This document shows, piece after piece, positions 1-16,453 of a stretch of 64,000 nucleotides of DNA. Below the pieces are notes generated by a model. The model was not told where the DNA came from, searched no databases, and saw nothing but the letters and a program-made list of their open reading frames with translations. Within the stretch, counting starts at the first letter, position 1; every line of letters begins with the position of its first letter. This DNA comes from Corella eumyota (lineage: Eukaryota > Chordata > Ascidiacea > Phlebobranchia > Corellidae), in NCBI GenBank assembly GCA_963082875.1, contig OY720097.1, positions 15,756,501-15,820,500 on the forward strand. The letters run 5' to 3'. Made by a program: the position numbers and the translations under genes.

Positions 1-40
1 TCGATCTAAAAAAAGATTGCATAACCCAAAAACAACTTAC

Positions 41-4040
<4,000 letters not shown>

Positions 4041-4960
4041 GATGAAACGCTAACAAGTTGTGTTATCAAAATAAAAAATAAATAAAATTTGACATTTTTC
4101 AGGTCAATTTACATCTTAAATCTGAAAATACATAAATAAACCATTTTTTTAATAATAAATACTTTGAATTTCCAATGATACTACTGACATTATGATGATG
4201 CCACTTTTATAAAAGCAGTTATGTTATACCATTTACATGTAGCTAAATTAGCAAAAATATTTATCTGAATAAGAATGATAACTTGTTTGCACCTTCTTCA
4301 GTTTTTATGTTTAAGCTGCAGATCTCTACTATCAGCAGAGTAATAAATCAAACTGATTATTATTCAACTTAATACGCTAGCTGGATCATTGTTGAAAAAA
4401 AATGTTTCAACCTGAGAATTCCAAAAAATAAATACTGATATACTTTTAGTTGTAACTAAATCTAAATTTAACTCGTTTCATATTTGATGACTAATAATTC
4501 ATTATACAACATGACTGTCACCCTGTTTGTTTTGATTTCGTTGACGTCGTCTGCTGACAACGTAAAAATTGCTCACCCACCCCATCACGCGGTGGGTAGA
4601 ATCTTGCTTTCAATCCCTAATCTGTTAGTACAAAACTACTTGGTACAAAAGCCACATCTGTACATATTTATAAATTTATAAACGGAAACAAAACGACCAC
4701 AATAAAAATACAAGAAAGAAAAAGTTTAATAAATAAGAAACAAATATCAGTCATAACAACACCCTAATCAATTTAGATTTAGGCTAAAAAAGGTTGCATT
4801 GTTAATGGCAATATTAAAAAATGCTAAATCATAAATATTCCAATTTGTTTTAATAACATTACGTTATAATTTTTTTTTAGAGCAAATTTAATACATGTTT
4901 AAACAAAATAATTTAAAAAAATGCTTTTTTTAAGACAAAAAGAAGAATTTTAGCATTTTA
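4041..4960. other. Intergenic stretch between FRY start and LONRF stop
   Basis: No convincing coding exon is seen. It should hold the FRY promoter and 5' UTR and the LONRF 3' UTR, because both genes read leftwards. The only structured part is a pair of adjacent hairpins at 4544-4597, listed separately. A 65-codon open frame at 4484-4681 has no family resemblance and is probably chance. Confidence 0.5.
4544..4597. other. Two adjacent stem-loops, possible structured RNA or regulatory site
   Basis: Hairpin 1 pairs acgtcgtc (4544-4551) with gacaacgt (4556-4563) around a 4-base loop, with one G-T wobble. Hairpin 2 pairs acccacc (4575-4581) with ggtgggt (4591-4597) around a 9-base loop, perfectly. 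They are GC-rich in an AT-rich spacer. On the minus strand the linker contains a T-run (AATTTTTAC) resembling an Sm-site. I could not match the region to a known snRNA. It lies about 500 bp upstream of the FRY ATG. Confidence 0.3.
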
Positions 4961-7900
4961 TTATTGTTTTCTTTTTTCTAAACATGTAAATATTTTATAA
5001 ATAATAAGTAAGCGTTCTTTTAACACATTCTTTCCCAATATTGTAGCTTTCATGTTATTTTCAACAGGTAAAACTGCAAGCACCCACCAAAGCCAGTTAG
5101 GGCCATCTGGTGTCTGTAAAACAAAATTTAAAAATAAATATAATACTGCCACCATTTTTACAGCAAGTAGTTAAAAAGGTAAACTATGCAACAGACTACC
5201 TCCTTTTTTTTATTTAAATACATTAAAATTAATGCATTATTTTTTTTAAGTATAACAACTATGTTTTTTTTTTATTACTTAATTAGAATCAATCAAAATC
5301 AATTTACTTACATTTATATTGTCATCACGCGGAGGTAATGATCCAAAATGTTGAGTTATTTTTTCCCTCATTGGTAATTGTAGATTGTTTACCCAAGATT
5401 GTGCCTTTTCATATACCTAAACAATTTTAAATTTAAAAATTAAACCCAATATTCAGAAGGTTTATACATTTTTTTATCGCGCGAAAAAATAAGAGCCTTT
5501 CATAGAGCACTTATTAAGTTGTTGTTATGACAAATAAACCATTGAAGTTGTTTAACAGACATGGGTTAAGTAAAGTGCACTTAATGTAAACCTCGATAAC
5601 ACACATTTCCTTATATAGCGATGCTGTTATATAACATTCGCTATACAAATATTTTGTTTATCGCATTTTCTCGATGCCATTAGCGTGTGAAACACTTTAT
5701 TAAAAATAGTTTTTACCATATTTGTTGTTCGAACAAGATTTCCAAGAAGCTTCGGATCCGTTACTTTCGTGTCTTCTATAATTTCAATTTTGGCAACATT
5801 ATAACCATCTCTTTTTTCACAATTACTTGTTCGAAATCTCTTTAAACCAATACTATCCACTACAGAGCGGCCATCAGGAAAAAATGTAACATCCCGAACT
5901 TTAAGCATTGTTCCTATTTCATGATGCCTGTTAAATAAAACATTTTTAATATTTTTTCAAATTAAAAACAAATATTTAAAAATTTAAGACAAACTCTTAA
6001 AACAATTTAAGAGGCAGTATTCATAAAAAAAAATTAACGAAACAAAAGCAATATTTGGTTTAGTTACATAAAAATTATTTTTAAATCAATAAACCGATGT
6101 TTATTTTAGGCAAATTGCATTCTCACCCGCAACGCAACAACATGTTTATAACACCTTTAATTTGTGGGTTACTCTCTTAGGAGGTTATATAACATCGCAT
6201 ATTTTTATTCAGATTATGTAATAATAGAATTTGTTGTTATGTAACTTGAGCAGTTTTATATAACAAGTAATTTTATAGCAGAATTTGCTCTTTGTGTGGT
6301 TGCCTATTAACCTAACAACTGCCAAATGTCAAAAATTATATAACCCTCAACTTTCAACTTACGATTTATTAGGTATTTGCATACATATCCCAAATTCACT
6401 TTTATTAAAACTGAGGCATCTTCTTAACATCAATCGATACCTTGGTTCAAACACATGTAAGGGACATGGGATTGAAGGAAATGCAATCGTACAAACAAAT
6501 ATGGGTTGCAATTCCCTGTAAAAAACAGAAATTTAACATAAATTAAAGAAGTCAAAAATGAAATGTAAAACTTCTTACATCTTATGACTAAACTCATTCA
6601 AAACAACTTTAAATATATGAAACAAAATCCTAGTTAGATAAATATACTGTACATTAAGTCACTAAATTCTTCTTTATCTTGTTCCTGTCTCTCTTTACAA
6701 GCCTCGGGCAGATATGTTTCCATGATGTGTTTGCACGTGTCATCAGAGGCGTGATGTAAACTCTTTAGGGACGCTTGAAGAAAGGTTTCCATTGACGTTT
6801 TACAAAGAGGACAGTTAGTGTTGTGGTCAAGACATCTATAAAGATTAGCATAAATTTTATAAAAAATCAAAGAAATCAAAGAATTTTTTTGGTAATTGAA
6901 AAAAAAATTTATTGAAAAAATAACAGTTGTTTTTAATATCAATAAAAAACTATTTTATTTTAATGTAACATGATTATTAGCTTTTATAAAAAAATAAATA
7001 TTTAGATAAACAAGTTTATAAAATACCTTTGAATGCAAAGTTGGCAAAACACATGACCACATGGAGTACAAACAGGATCATACAACAACCTCATACACAA
7101 ACTACATTCAAAATCTGTTGGATCGATTTTTTTAACATCTAGTTCTTGTAAGGTGGTAAGGCTTTTGTATTGTCCAGATAAAACTAAAAACAAAACTTTA
7201 AAATTACAATCTTAAATTAAAAACACAACAATATTTGAAAAATCGAAAAAATTACATGTATTAAAATTAAAAAATAGGTAGGCTATATATATACAATGAA
7301 GTCCTTTCAAAAATTTTAAATTTTCGTTTAAAAAATAAATTATATAACATAGCCCTCAGGCTATAAATAGCCTACGTACAGTCCTTCTCAAGTGCTGAAT
7401 AACAGATTGAATGTAAATCCTTTTCTAGCGTAGGCTCCAGACTTATTACAGGAAAAGCGGCATCGCCATATTCTAACAAAATAATTTACATACAAGAAAT
7501 GCTCTAAAGAATATTAATCTTAAAAAGGTTGATAATGACCATGAAAAAATCCATACACATAAATGCATTTTAACCTTTTTAAAGGTTACATAATATTTAT
7601 TTTTGTTTGAATTAATTAAGTGCATTTTCTAACCTGATAAAAGTTGCCTTGTCTCTAATTCGATGTCAATAGTGGCTTCAGATTCATGTACACAAGTGAA
7701 CTTACAAAACTTATTTATTAAATCCAATTCATCAACATCATTTTGAGAATTGTTTTCATAACTGGTCTGACTACTAGAGCAGGTTAAAGAGTCGTTTACA
7801 ATATCATTGTAAGAGTTGATCGCCTTTTTTTTCTTGGCAGGTGAAACAGATTTGGTGATAGAAAGTTTTGTTTTTTTATTAAAGTTTTTTTCCTGATTTT

Positions 7901-9803
7901 TGGTGAACATAGGATGCAATATAATTTCTATTACCTAAAACAAAAAAAATGTCTTTAACTTAAATACTTTAACTAATAAACTAAAAGAATAAATTGTTAA
8001 AACATTGTTTAATTTAAAAAATTACCTTTGAAATTTTTTGTTTTGCCAACTCATTAGTAGGATCAAAATTATAACAAAGTAAAAGCGACAAGAGTGATTC
8101 TTCGTAAAAATGTAGTTTAAGCAATATTTCACTTTTCACGTAATGTGCCTAAATAAAAATTTATTTTAAAGCTATATATATAATTAAAATCTAAAAATAA
8201 TTTAGACTAATACTTTATTTAACATAAAGTTTTAAGGTACAGGAAATAAGGATTTAATAACAAAGCAACTTAATTTTGTAATGATGGCATTACATGTTTA
8301 TTTAATAATAAGGTTCTAAAAATGCTAAATCACCTCTGGCCATTTTTGTATTAAAAAAGTCGATCGCAAAGAGTCTTGAAGCGCTTTATCGAAATTATGC
8401 AGACAGTAATTTGCTTTTGCTCGATGGAAAATGGCATGGTGGCTGTAGGGCACTAAAGAATTGACACTGATTGATTGCAACATAAATTTTATGCAAAATG
8501 ATATTTAATTGACTAAACAGGTTACTGTTAGTACATATTAGTTGTTTTAAAAACTAAAATACCATTTTAAGGTATTTACATCTGCAACTAAAATTCGGCT
8601 TTGTAAAAGTTTATTTGTGTTAAATTAGCAAACCTTTAAAAAAAAACTATTACACACTATAAAACATACGATATTATATAAAATTTTGTTTAAGACTTTA
8701 TTTTACCTAGTTGTAATGCCTCTGAAAATTTTATAATTGATTCCTGATAATTTTTCTTTTGCAAAAGTGATTCCCCTTGTATTGTTAAACCCCTGCCCTT
8801 TGTTTCATCCGGATAATGCTTTTGCACGAACGAAGAAATAGTTATGTTTGACCTTAAAAAAAAACAATTTTAGTAAAAATCACACACACCATTATATACA
8901 GAAAAAAATATTGAGCACTCAAATATCTTTAAATATTTAAAATTATATATATACAGAACAAAATTTTACAAATAGAAAAAAAATAATTCAACAATTTAGT
9001 TATAATAGCAAGACAAAGGGTTTGGAGTAAACTAATAAATAAACAAACCGATAGTCAGACGCTTTGCCAGATATTTTCTTCTTGCAAACAAAACAATTTG
9101 CCATGCTATGATCTGGGTGCAGTACACACAAGTTACAAAATGTATGTCCACATGTTAATGTGATTGGTTGGTATAATAGCTCAAGACAATATTGGCACAA
9201 ATAAATATCTGAAAAATAAATATTTTTTAAACTTTTTTTACATAAAATATTTTAGTGTTACTTTAGTTCCCAATTTTTTTTTACAATTAAACTTCAAACT
9301 ATTTTTATTTTTATGCGTTACCTTGCTTGGCAGCATTATTGGGTTCCAATGTTTTTCGGGTTAAATTTTTTTTAATTAAGTTTGAAAATTGAAATATTAA
9401 TATTCTTGATAAAATTGTGTAAGTCGCTGAACTCAAAACATTGTCTTCTGAAGAAATCTAAATATAACATATTTCAAAAATGAAACCTTTTTATAAATAA
9501 TTTTTAATTTAATAATTTATTTGTACCAAACTATATATACTTCCAAAAGTAAAATAGAAAATAAGTTTTACTTACCTGAAGAGCTAGAAATTTTAAAATG
9601 GTTTGAAATTCAGAGAAAATTTCATCTTTTTTAGCAAGACTATTCTTGAAAATGTCTTTTACAGCTTGTTTGGCAACAGTTGATTCCAAAACATTGCTCT
9701 TTGCAGAATCTTCATTTTTAGGCGAGAATAAACTGTTAAATCTTCCTTGTAGAATTTGGGTTGCAGAATTATTTTCTTCATTTAAAAAGTTCAGTTTTGA
9801 CAT
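4961..9803 (-). CDS. LONRF: LON peptidase N-terminal domain and RING finger protein (LONRF1/2/3-like)
   Basis: Probable E3 ubiquitin ligase for protein quality control (family inference). Thirteen exons: 9576-9803, 9322-9457, 9049-9208, 8707-8852, 8334-8452, 8026-8148, 7634-7934, 7027-7183, 6653-6835, 6363-6515, 5717-5927, 5312-5416, 4961-5113. They sum to 2,175 nt, a 724-residue protein close to the usual LONRF length. Order of domains: RING 1 at about aa 122-174 (C3HC4, CQYC...TCGHTFC...CFVC), TPR-like helices at aa 175-304, a lysine/serine-rich linker (7634-7934), RING 2 at aa 405-470 (FECSLCMRLLYDP, TPCGHVFC, NCPLC), then the LON-N substrate domain (FPSIPCPLHVFEPRYR, FPDGRSVVDSIGLKRFR, GPNWLWWVLAVLP) to the stop. 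The two RINGs and the LON domain are the full vertebrate layout. The LON domain here has no protease part, as in the family. Which of LONRF1, 2 or 3 it corresponds to cannot be decided. Confidence 0.92.
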
Positions 9804-10590
9804 TTTATCGACCTATTAGTTGAATAGATGCAGTAATATTCGTTATTACAACATTTAGAAATCTACAAACAAATAAATCTAAAATTAAATTTTTATTGTA
9901 ATTAAACTTTTTGCAAATAGCTATATATTTATCATAATTTAAAGCTAAATAACAAAACAATTTAAACTTAAAGACAGTTTTATAACTGCAGTTTTTTTTA
10001 AATTGTTTAAGTAATTGTTTAACACATTACTAAATAAAAACACAAACAAAATTTACAAGCAATCCAATGATCTAATTCGGCAAAGCATAATCTTTTTATT
10101 CTACATAAGACTGACAAAACAGTTACATAATAATAACCTGTAATAGTAAATAATAAACGTAACGAAGTTTATGTTGTTACGTCGAAATCTCAACACTACA
10201 ACTTGTTACATAACAGGTTCTCTCGCGGGAGATTTGTACATTTTATGAAAAAGGTAAAATGCAGTGTTTCCAAGTAATCGCCGATCTTTCCGAAAAATGC
10301 TGTGTTTTCAAAAAACTAAACAAAAAACGAATAAAATAACTTAACAAGATTCTTAAGCTAAAATATAGAATTTCTATCTTCAAAACGTAACATTTTGTAA
10401 AATAATCATTAAAACGTGGTCTTATAAAACATTTTATAATAACTCTTCTTTTGACTGTCTTGCGTAAAGTGCCCCGTTGCTAAATGATAATTTACAACTT
10501 TTTACATTCATTTAATAAAAGGTGTAACTTTTTTCTAGTGGCTCTTTAAAATGTTCTGTTTTACACATAAAACATACTTATACAGACGCC
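9804..10590. other. Upstream region of LONRF
   Basis: No coding exon found. Presumed LONRF promoter and 5' UTR. A GC-rich near-palindrome TCTCGCGGGAGA lies at 10221-10232; it resembles the TCTCGCGAGA core-promoter motif known from animal housekeeping genes but is not an exact match. The stretch ends at the 4-bp target duplication of the LTR element. Confidence 0.4.
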
Positions 10591-11053
10591 TGTAGCTTAT
10601 TTTGGATAAATCCACATAAGCTAACTTTTAATTTTATAAACAAACAGTTTTTGATGTTGATTTGATATGAAATTGTTATTTATTTGCTGTCAAGCTTTGG
10701 CGTATTTTTCCTCCCTATTTTAACAATGAGTTCCAATGCTTTTAACTATAACTTGTTTATCGAATTTGCGGGTTATTTAACAACTCTTATCACATGGGAA
10801 ATCTAACCTCGTTTTTCTAGTATTGAATCATTTTTTCAACGATTCATTTCCTCTTTTTATTAAGTGCAAATGTTCGTTAAAAAAACAGTTAGGCAATTCC
10901 GTTCTGCTGAACGGACGCCACTTAATAAACATGGATTTAGACATTACTTAAATTCAGAGTTTATTTCCGTAAGATTTAGCCAGAATTTTATATTTTTGTA
11001 TCAACCAACAACTAAGGACAGTTTTTAAAAATTAAAATTAATAATTCGCTACA
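10591..11053. repeat. Left LTR of the fossil element
   Basis: 463-bp repeat with TG...CA ends and a 6-bp terminal inverted repeat (TGTAGC/GCTACA). It is about 98% identical by eye to the repeat at 11705-12165 and in the same orientation. Its left flank carries the target duplication CGCC. Confidence 0.75.
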
Positions 11054-11704
11054 AATGATGATTTTCCTGGCGTGATTAAGGTTTTGGGATTTAAACAGAA
11101 TTTTGTAGCTTCTGTTCTCAGACCAAATGAACACCTTCCGATGAGTCGCGCAAACGGAGATAAGCAAGTTTTTTGCTTTTGTTTATCAGCCAAAACTTTA
11201 GAATAAAAACAGACAATTAACAATTTTTAAATGGGAAAACGTTATTGCGAGGTTTAAATTTTAACAATCAAACTACAAAAACGACAGATGAAGAAAGACC
11301 ATCGCAGCATTTTTTTACGTATTTTTCTTTGTCAAGCGGGTCAAGTGAACAAGATGAAGTACATTTCTTGCACGAACTACCTAGTTTCTTTTACCCAACG
11401 ATGGCCGACTCAAGACGATAATCGACGCACCCATGTCTGATGCCCACAGAAGGCCGATTATTTTTCCGAAGTGCCCAAACGAGGCCAATATGTCTATAAT
11501 GCCCACAGAGGCCAAGTCCCTTTTAATCGTCGATCGTTGCAATCACCTACCTCATGAAAGTTCGAATGTGCAAGAAATACAGTCATCAAACAATAAACGC
11601 TTATTTACAAATTTACGCTTGTGAGAATTAAGACGCGTATCGAAGAGTAGCGGTTGTGTTTTCTTATTTTTGATTACCCCGGGCTCTACTTTGAGTTGGG
11701 TTGA

Positions 11705-12165
11705 TGTAGCTTATTTTGGATAAATCCACATAAGCTAACTTTTAATTTTATAAACAAACAGTTTTTGATGTTGATTTGAAATGAAATTGTTATTTATTTG
11801 CTGTCAAGCTTTGGCGTATTTTTCCTCCCTATTTTAACAATGAGTTCCAATGCTTTTAACTATAACTTGTTTATCGAATTTGCGGGTTATTTAACAACTC
11901 TTATCACATGGGAACTCTAACCTCGTTTTTCTAGTATTGAATCATTTTTTCAACGATTCATTTCCTCTTTTTATTAAGTGCAAATGTTCGTTTTAAAAAA
12001 TAGTTAGGCAATTCCGTTCTGCTGAACGGACGCCACTTAATAAACATGGATTTAGACATTACTTAAATTCAGAGTTTATTTCCGTAAGATTTAGCCAGAA
12101 TTTTATATTCTTGTATCAACCAACAATTAGGACAGTTCCTAAAAATTAATTAATAATTCGCTACA
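11705..12165. repeat. Right LTR of the fossil element
   Basis: 461-bp direct copy of 10591-11053 with the same ends. It is followed at once by CGCC, matching the four bases before the left copy. Confidence 0.75.
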
Positions 12166-12642
12166 CGCCCAAAAAAGTCAACTGCCGAACGCATGATATC
12201 TACGTGATCGTTATGTAAGCGAAAAAATTGTAAATTAATTTTAATTATTTTCAAACTAGGCCACTTCCAAAAAACATTTATCTTTGACAAACATTCTTTT
12301 TTTATAATTTAGTATGTCAAGGCGAACCTAAAAAGTTGTTTACTTTAACTAGCCGATGACGTGATCAATTAATTTTATATTAGGTTTGAAAAAAATTTAG
12401 TTTTTTTTTCAAATACACTTTAAAATTTACTTTCTTACAAAAACAACATGTTATCTTATTTTTTATTGGATATTAATTAAACAAAAAGCGTTGTTACTAA
12501 AGTGATTAATATAAACGAATTTTAAGTTAGTATGTTTTCGAAACCTACTACTGTTTAATATTGTACTTTATCCAGAAAAGAACAAAATTTGTTTGGATTA
12601 TTTTTATTGGACTGTAGATACAAGAATTCAAAAAAATACAAA
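12166..12642. other. Spacer between LTR element and PES1 stop
   Basis: AT-rich sequence with no open reading frame of note. It probably contains the PES1 3' UTR and polyadenylation site, since PES1 is transcribed leftwards and stops at 12643. Confidence 0.4.
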
Positions 12643-15600
12643 TCAAATTTTTTGTCTTTTTTGTTTGGTTTTGAGCTTTTTGGCATCAGCATCAATCAAC
12701 TTTCTTTTTTGTGCAAGAGCTTCAGCCTTCAATAGTTAGAAAAAAAAGTTAGTTATGTATATAGAAAAATTAATGTTCTGATATTGGAAAGTTTAAATAT
12801 TAAAAGAAATCCTCTAGAAAAAAATTGTTCAAAATACATTTTTCATATAAATAACATGATAAAATGATTTGGGAATACTAATGTTGATTTTTTAATATAT
12901 ACCAACTGTATACATTCAGGCTTTTACAACATAATTGCTTAAGAATAAATTTTATTTTTTAGTACCTCTCTTATTTTTCTTCTTTCACCATATTTAATTT
13001 TTTCATACAAGTGTTTTCTCTTTTTTGGTATCATCATTACAGCAAGTCGCTTTTCTTCAGCAGCAATCTAAACAAAAGTAATCAGAAATATTATTAAACA
13101 TAAAATTCTATTTCAAAAATCGTTTTTTATTTAAAAATGATATTTTGGCTAACTACTTCAAAAAATTTAAAAAAAATACAATTTTTTATAATTAGATTTT
13201 TAAGCTAATGAAATCATTATACCTGATCAGGTTGAATTTTACGATCCACATCGTGTTTTCCTGGTTTTATCACTACTTCAGGTTCGATTATCTAACAAAT
13301 TACAAAATAAAAACCAAAAATTAATAAAGATTTAAGACAATATACCGCATTTCAGTTTATAATTCATAAGAAAATATTTGTTTTTATTTAGTTACCTCTT
13401 TTTCTTCCTGGACTTCCTTTTCCACCTCTTCTTCTTCTTCTTCTTCTGATTCTTCCTCCTCTGATTCCTCTTCTTCAGATACTTCATTATCATTATTAAT
13501 TCCTAAAACATAACTTTCATAACATGCTTTATACTTCAATATAATTTTAAACTCCCTTCTTAAAAACTGGTTTTATAATATTAATACTGTAAATTTAAAC
13601 CATTAGTTAAACAAAAACTATTTTATTACAAATATTAAAAAACGTTGTACCTGGATCTTCTCCTCTCTGTAGGGCAATAACCCTCTGCCTTTCGGGAGGT
13701 ATGTAAGCACCATTGCTCTCATCAACGAAGGGTGACAAATGTGGGGGCAGGATGTCCCCTGGGAGATAACCAGGTAAGGGTAGCAACATTTTAGCATTAA
13801 TCGAGTCAAATATCCATTGAGGTTGAATGTAATATCTAAATGAGCATTTGTTATTTTAAAATTATTGGTTTGTTGGTCACAAAAATTCAGGCAAAAATGC
13901 TAAAAAAAATTTTTTAGAAAGTTTTCGCTTTTTACCTTGAAATATATTTCTTGTCAACCTGGGGCCGATCTACAATCTGGTGAGTAATCGATTCATCATC
14001 ACTGTCAAAAGTTGACCCCATTCCAACAGTTTTATCCCATGATACTGTACCACCAAAACTCCTGTGTAAATTAATGGACAAAAATTAAAAATTATACTTA
14101 CATTGGGACAGTAACAATTGATCATATTTCTAAAAAAAATTTAACTCTGAATAATATCACTTTTAGAACTAGACACAATAACATTTAGAAATCGAGTATT
14201 TAAAAAACAAAAAAGCAAAATTCAAACAAAAAAAAACAAACCTAATAACAAACACTAATGGCTCCCTGGGCACTTCTCTTGAAACAAAAACTTTGCATCC
14301 CTCAAACAACTTCTTAAATTTTTCATCATCCTCTTGCTTCTTCCTTGTCTCCTCTTCTGACTCATTCAATCCTTCACGAAGAAGAGCTTCTGTGTCTGCA
14401 TCTGCTTTGTAGTCCTCATCCTCACCCTTGTTTGGTTCCACTTTTGAAACATTAGCGTTTAAAGATTGAATTACCTGAATAATAAGTGCCAAGTTAAAAA
14501 TAAGATAACCAATTATTATTTTAGCGCTATATTAAAAAAACATAAAATTACACTGTACCTCTGTACTTTTTTGATTATCCATGCAGTATTTTAAATTTTC
14601 GTGCTCATATTTGCGAGTTCTACCATCCACGTGTATATTAGTGTCAGCAGTGATGCCAAGTTTGGGTGGGTAATGCAGGTTTAAAGAGTTGTATAACCTG
14701 TACATTACAAAGCCCAACATGGACATGTAAAACTCTGTGAATGTTGCCATCACTTTAAAGTCAACATCTGAAGGATGCTTTAGTAATATAAAAAACATTT
14801 GTTAAAGTCTTTTTGCTATTTAAAAAAAAAATTGTTATTTTAGGAAGTAATAGCTTGGTAATAAACTTACAGAATGTGCAAAGTTATGTGGCACAACCCA
14901 TGTAATAGTCTGTGACATGACTTCAGCTTGAAAATAATATCCTTTGATTGAAACAAAAACCTTCTTTAAACTTCTTGAAGCAATAACATAATGCATGAAC
15001 TCCACTGAAAATTAAAAAGTATTTTTTCTCTCAAATTAATCAATTTCTTTTTAAAATAACTAATTTGAAATCAAAAAAATCACTTGGGTATAGCTTACCA
15101 GTTAACCGTTTACAAAGTTCGATTGTCTGAACATAAATTCGACCAGATTTGGGAAGTCTTGCAAACAGAAAACATAAGCAGAGAGCATCGTCAACATCTC
15201 TTAATGCATCAATAAAAGATGGATATCTAAACACAGCATTAACATAGTTCATTTTTCCAATAGAAATGTGGTTATAGTTTTAAAGGAAAATTATATAGAT
15301 TTTTATGCAAATAATTGTTTGTTTAAATTTCTAACACTAAAAGATAACAATCATTTAAGAAAGACAAAAAGATTTATAACAGTGCCTGAAATAAAAATAC
15401 CTAATTTTATTTTTAAATTTACCTTTCTCTTACAATATGATCAACCTTGTAAGTTGGTTTATTTTCTCTGATGTGATCTGCTCGCTCCCTATCACGTTTC
15501 GCTTCAGCTTTTTTTAATTTTTTTACATAAACCTAAAATTTTGAATAAAATTTCACTTTAAAAGTAATGATAGATGTGGAAAGGCCTTAGATATTGCTAT

Positions 15601-16141
15601 AGTAAAAATATATCACCAGAATTTAATTTAACTTACCTTGTAATCCCTGAATTTGTTGATAATTGGTTCATGAAGTAAAAACTGAATATCTTTCATGAAA
15701 TAAAAAGTTCTGTTCGCAGTACTTCCCTTGTTAACCTAAATCAAATTTAAAATAAATTAAAATAATGTATATATATGTTCTTTTGATATAAAACAGTTTT
15801 GTTAAACAACTTTTTTTCAATGCAACACCACACTAATCATACTGTAAAAATTTTGCACCAAAAATTATTTGCCTTTTTCTTGTTAGCAGGTTCATGGGGG
15901 TATACACCTTTTAAAATGCACAATCTTCTAAAGTCAGCTAATGAAATTTGAAGTTTTTTGCAAGCTTGTTTTCTTGATATGTATTGGGTTGCAGCCCCAG
16001 ACTCGTACTAAACACAATTTTTCTATTTTATATATCAAGTTTTTAACACTTTTATATAAGCCAAATAAAACACTATAAAATAAACTTGTCACTGAATAAG
16101 TATTGTCAAAGAAAACTTACCTTTTTCTTCATACGTCCCAT
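12643..16141 (-). CDS. PES1: Pescadillo (PES1), ribosome biogenesis factor
   Basis: Pescadillo is a nucleolar member of the PeBoW complex (PES1-BOP1-WDR12), needed for 60S subunit and rRNA maturation (family knowledge). Fourteen exons: 16121-16141, 15873-16007, 15637-15735, 15423-15532, 15099-15226, 14871-15004, 14559-14777, 14242-14474, 13936-14061, 13651-13835, 13396-13502, 13223-13291, 12966-13067, 12643-12726. They total 1,752 nt, or 583 residues; human PES1 has 588. Clear blocks: [63 protein letters not shown], then a BRCT domain ([19 protein letters not shown] ... FGGTVSWDK) at about aa 280-420. After it come [11 protein letters not shown] and LQRGEDPG, a glutamate-rich tract (13396-13502) and a lysine-rich tail. 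Intron 2 needs a GC donor (15871-15872) to give the conserved KKK-VNKGST junction. An AG acceptor about 40 bases upstream of the ATG (near 16183) suggests a 5' non-coding exon or trans-splice site. Confidence 0.95.
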
Positions 16142-16453
16142 TATGTGGTTTACAACTTCACAAATTTTCAATATATATAATCTGCAACAGAAATTAATTT
16201 GTTTTTGATTTTATCGCATAACACAATTTTTACAGTAGCAACATAGCATTATAAAATGAACTTAGTAGGAGTAAATCAAACAAAATTTTCATTGCAAATC
16301 TTAAATAGAGAAATATATAATAAACTTAATACATAACATTCAGTGTCTTTAATGATAAACAATAAAAATAAATACAAAAACTAATTTACAATAATAAATG
16401 AACTTTGGGGAAAATTAACTATAGAAACAAAAATCTTGTTTGTGATCTTTATT
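16142..16453. other. Short spacer between PES1 5' end and UCHL3 3' end
   Basis: About 310 bases with no coding exon. It holds the PES1 5' UTR acceptor near 16183 and the UCHL3 3' end. Confidence 0.4.
16448..16453 (-). promoter_or_regulatory. Polyadenylation signal AATAAA of the UCHL3-like gene
   Basis: On the minus strand AATAAA follows the TAA stop (16456-16454) without a gap. This implies a very short 3' UTR if used. Confidence 0.5.

Larger units (their letters stand above)
10591..12165. mobile_element. Small LTR retroelement fossil (TRIM-like, non-autonomous)
   Basis: Two direct repeats of about 460 bp (10591-11053 and 11705-12165) flank a 651-bp core. Each repeat starts TGTAGC and ends GCTACA, the TG...CA ends typical of LTRs. 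The whole unit is bracketed by the 4-base duplication CGCC (10587-10590 and 12166-12169), which flanks the pair and not each copy, as expected for one LTR-element insertion. The two repeats differ at only about ten places, so the insertion looks fairly young. The core shows no recognisable gag, pol or env, so the element is broken or was always non-autonomous. I could not identify a confident primer-binding site or polypurine tract, so orientation is open. Confidence 0.75.

Noticed and set aside
4484-4681. 65-codon open frame over the twin hairpins
   Set aside because: No family resemblance, no splice partner, and composition like chance AT-rich sequence.
11433-11624. Small open frame inside the LTR element core
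   Set aside because: No recognisable retroelement or host protein; treated as non-coding.
10591-12165. Two independent DNA-transposon copies with TGTAGC ends
   Set aside because: The CGCC duplication brackets the pair and not the single copies, which fits one LTR-type insertion better.
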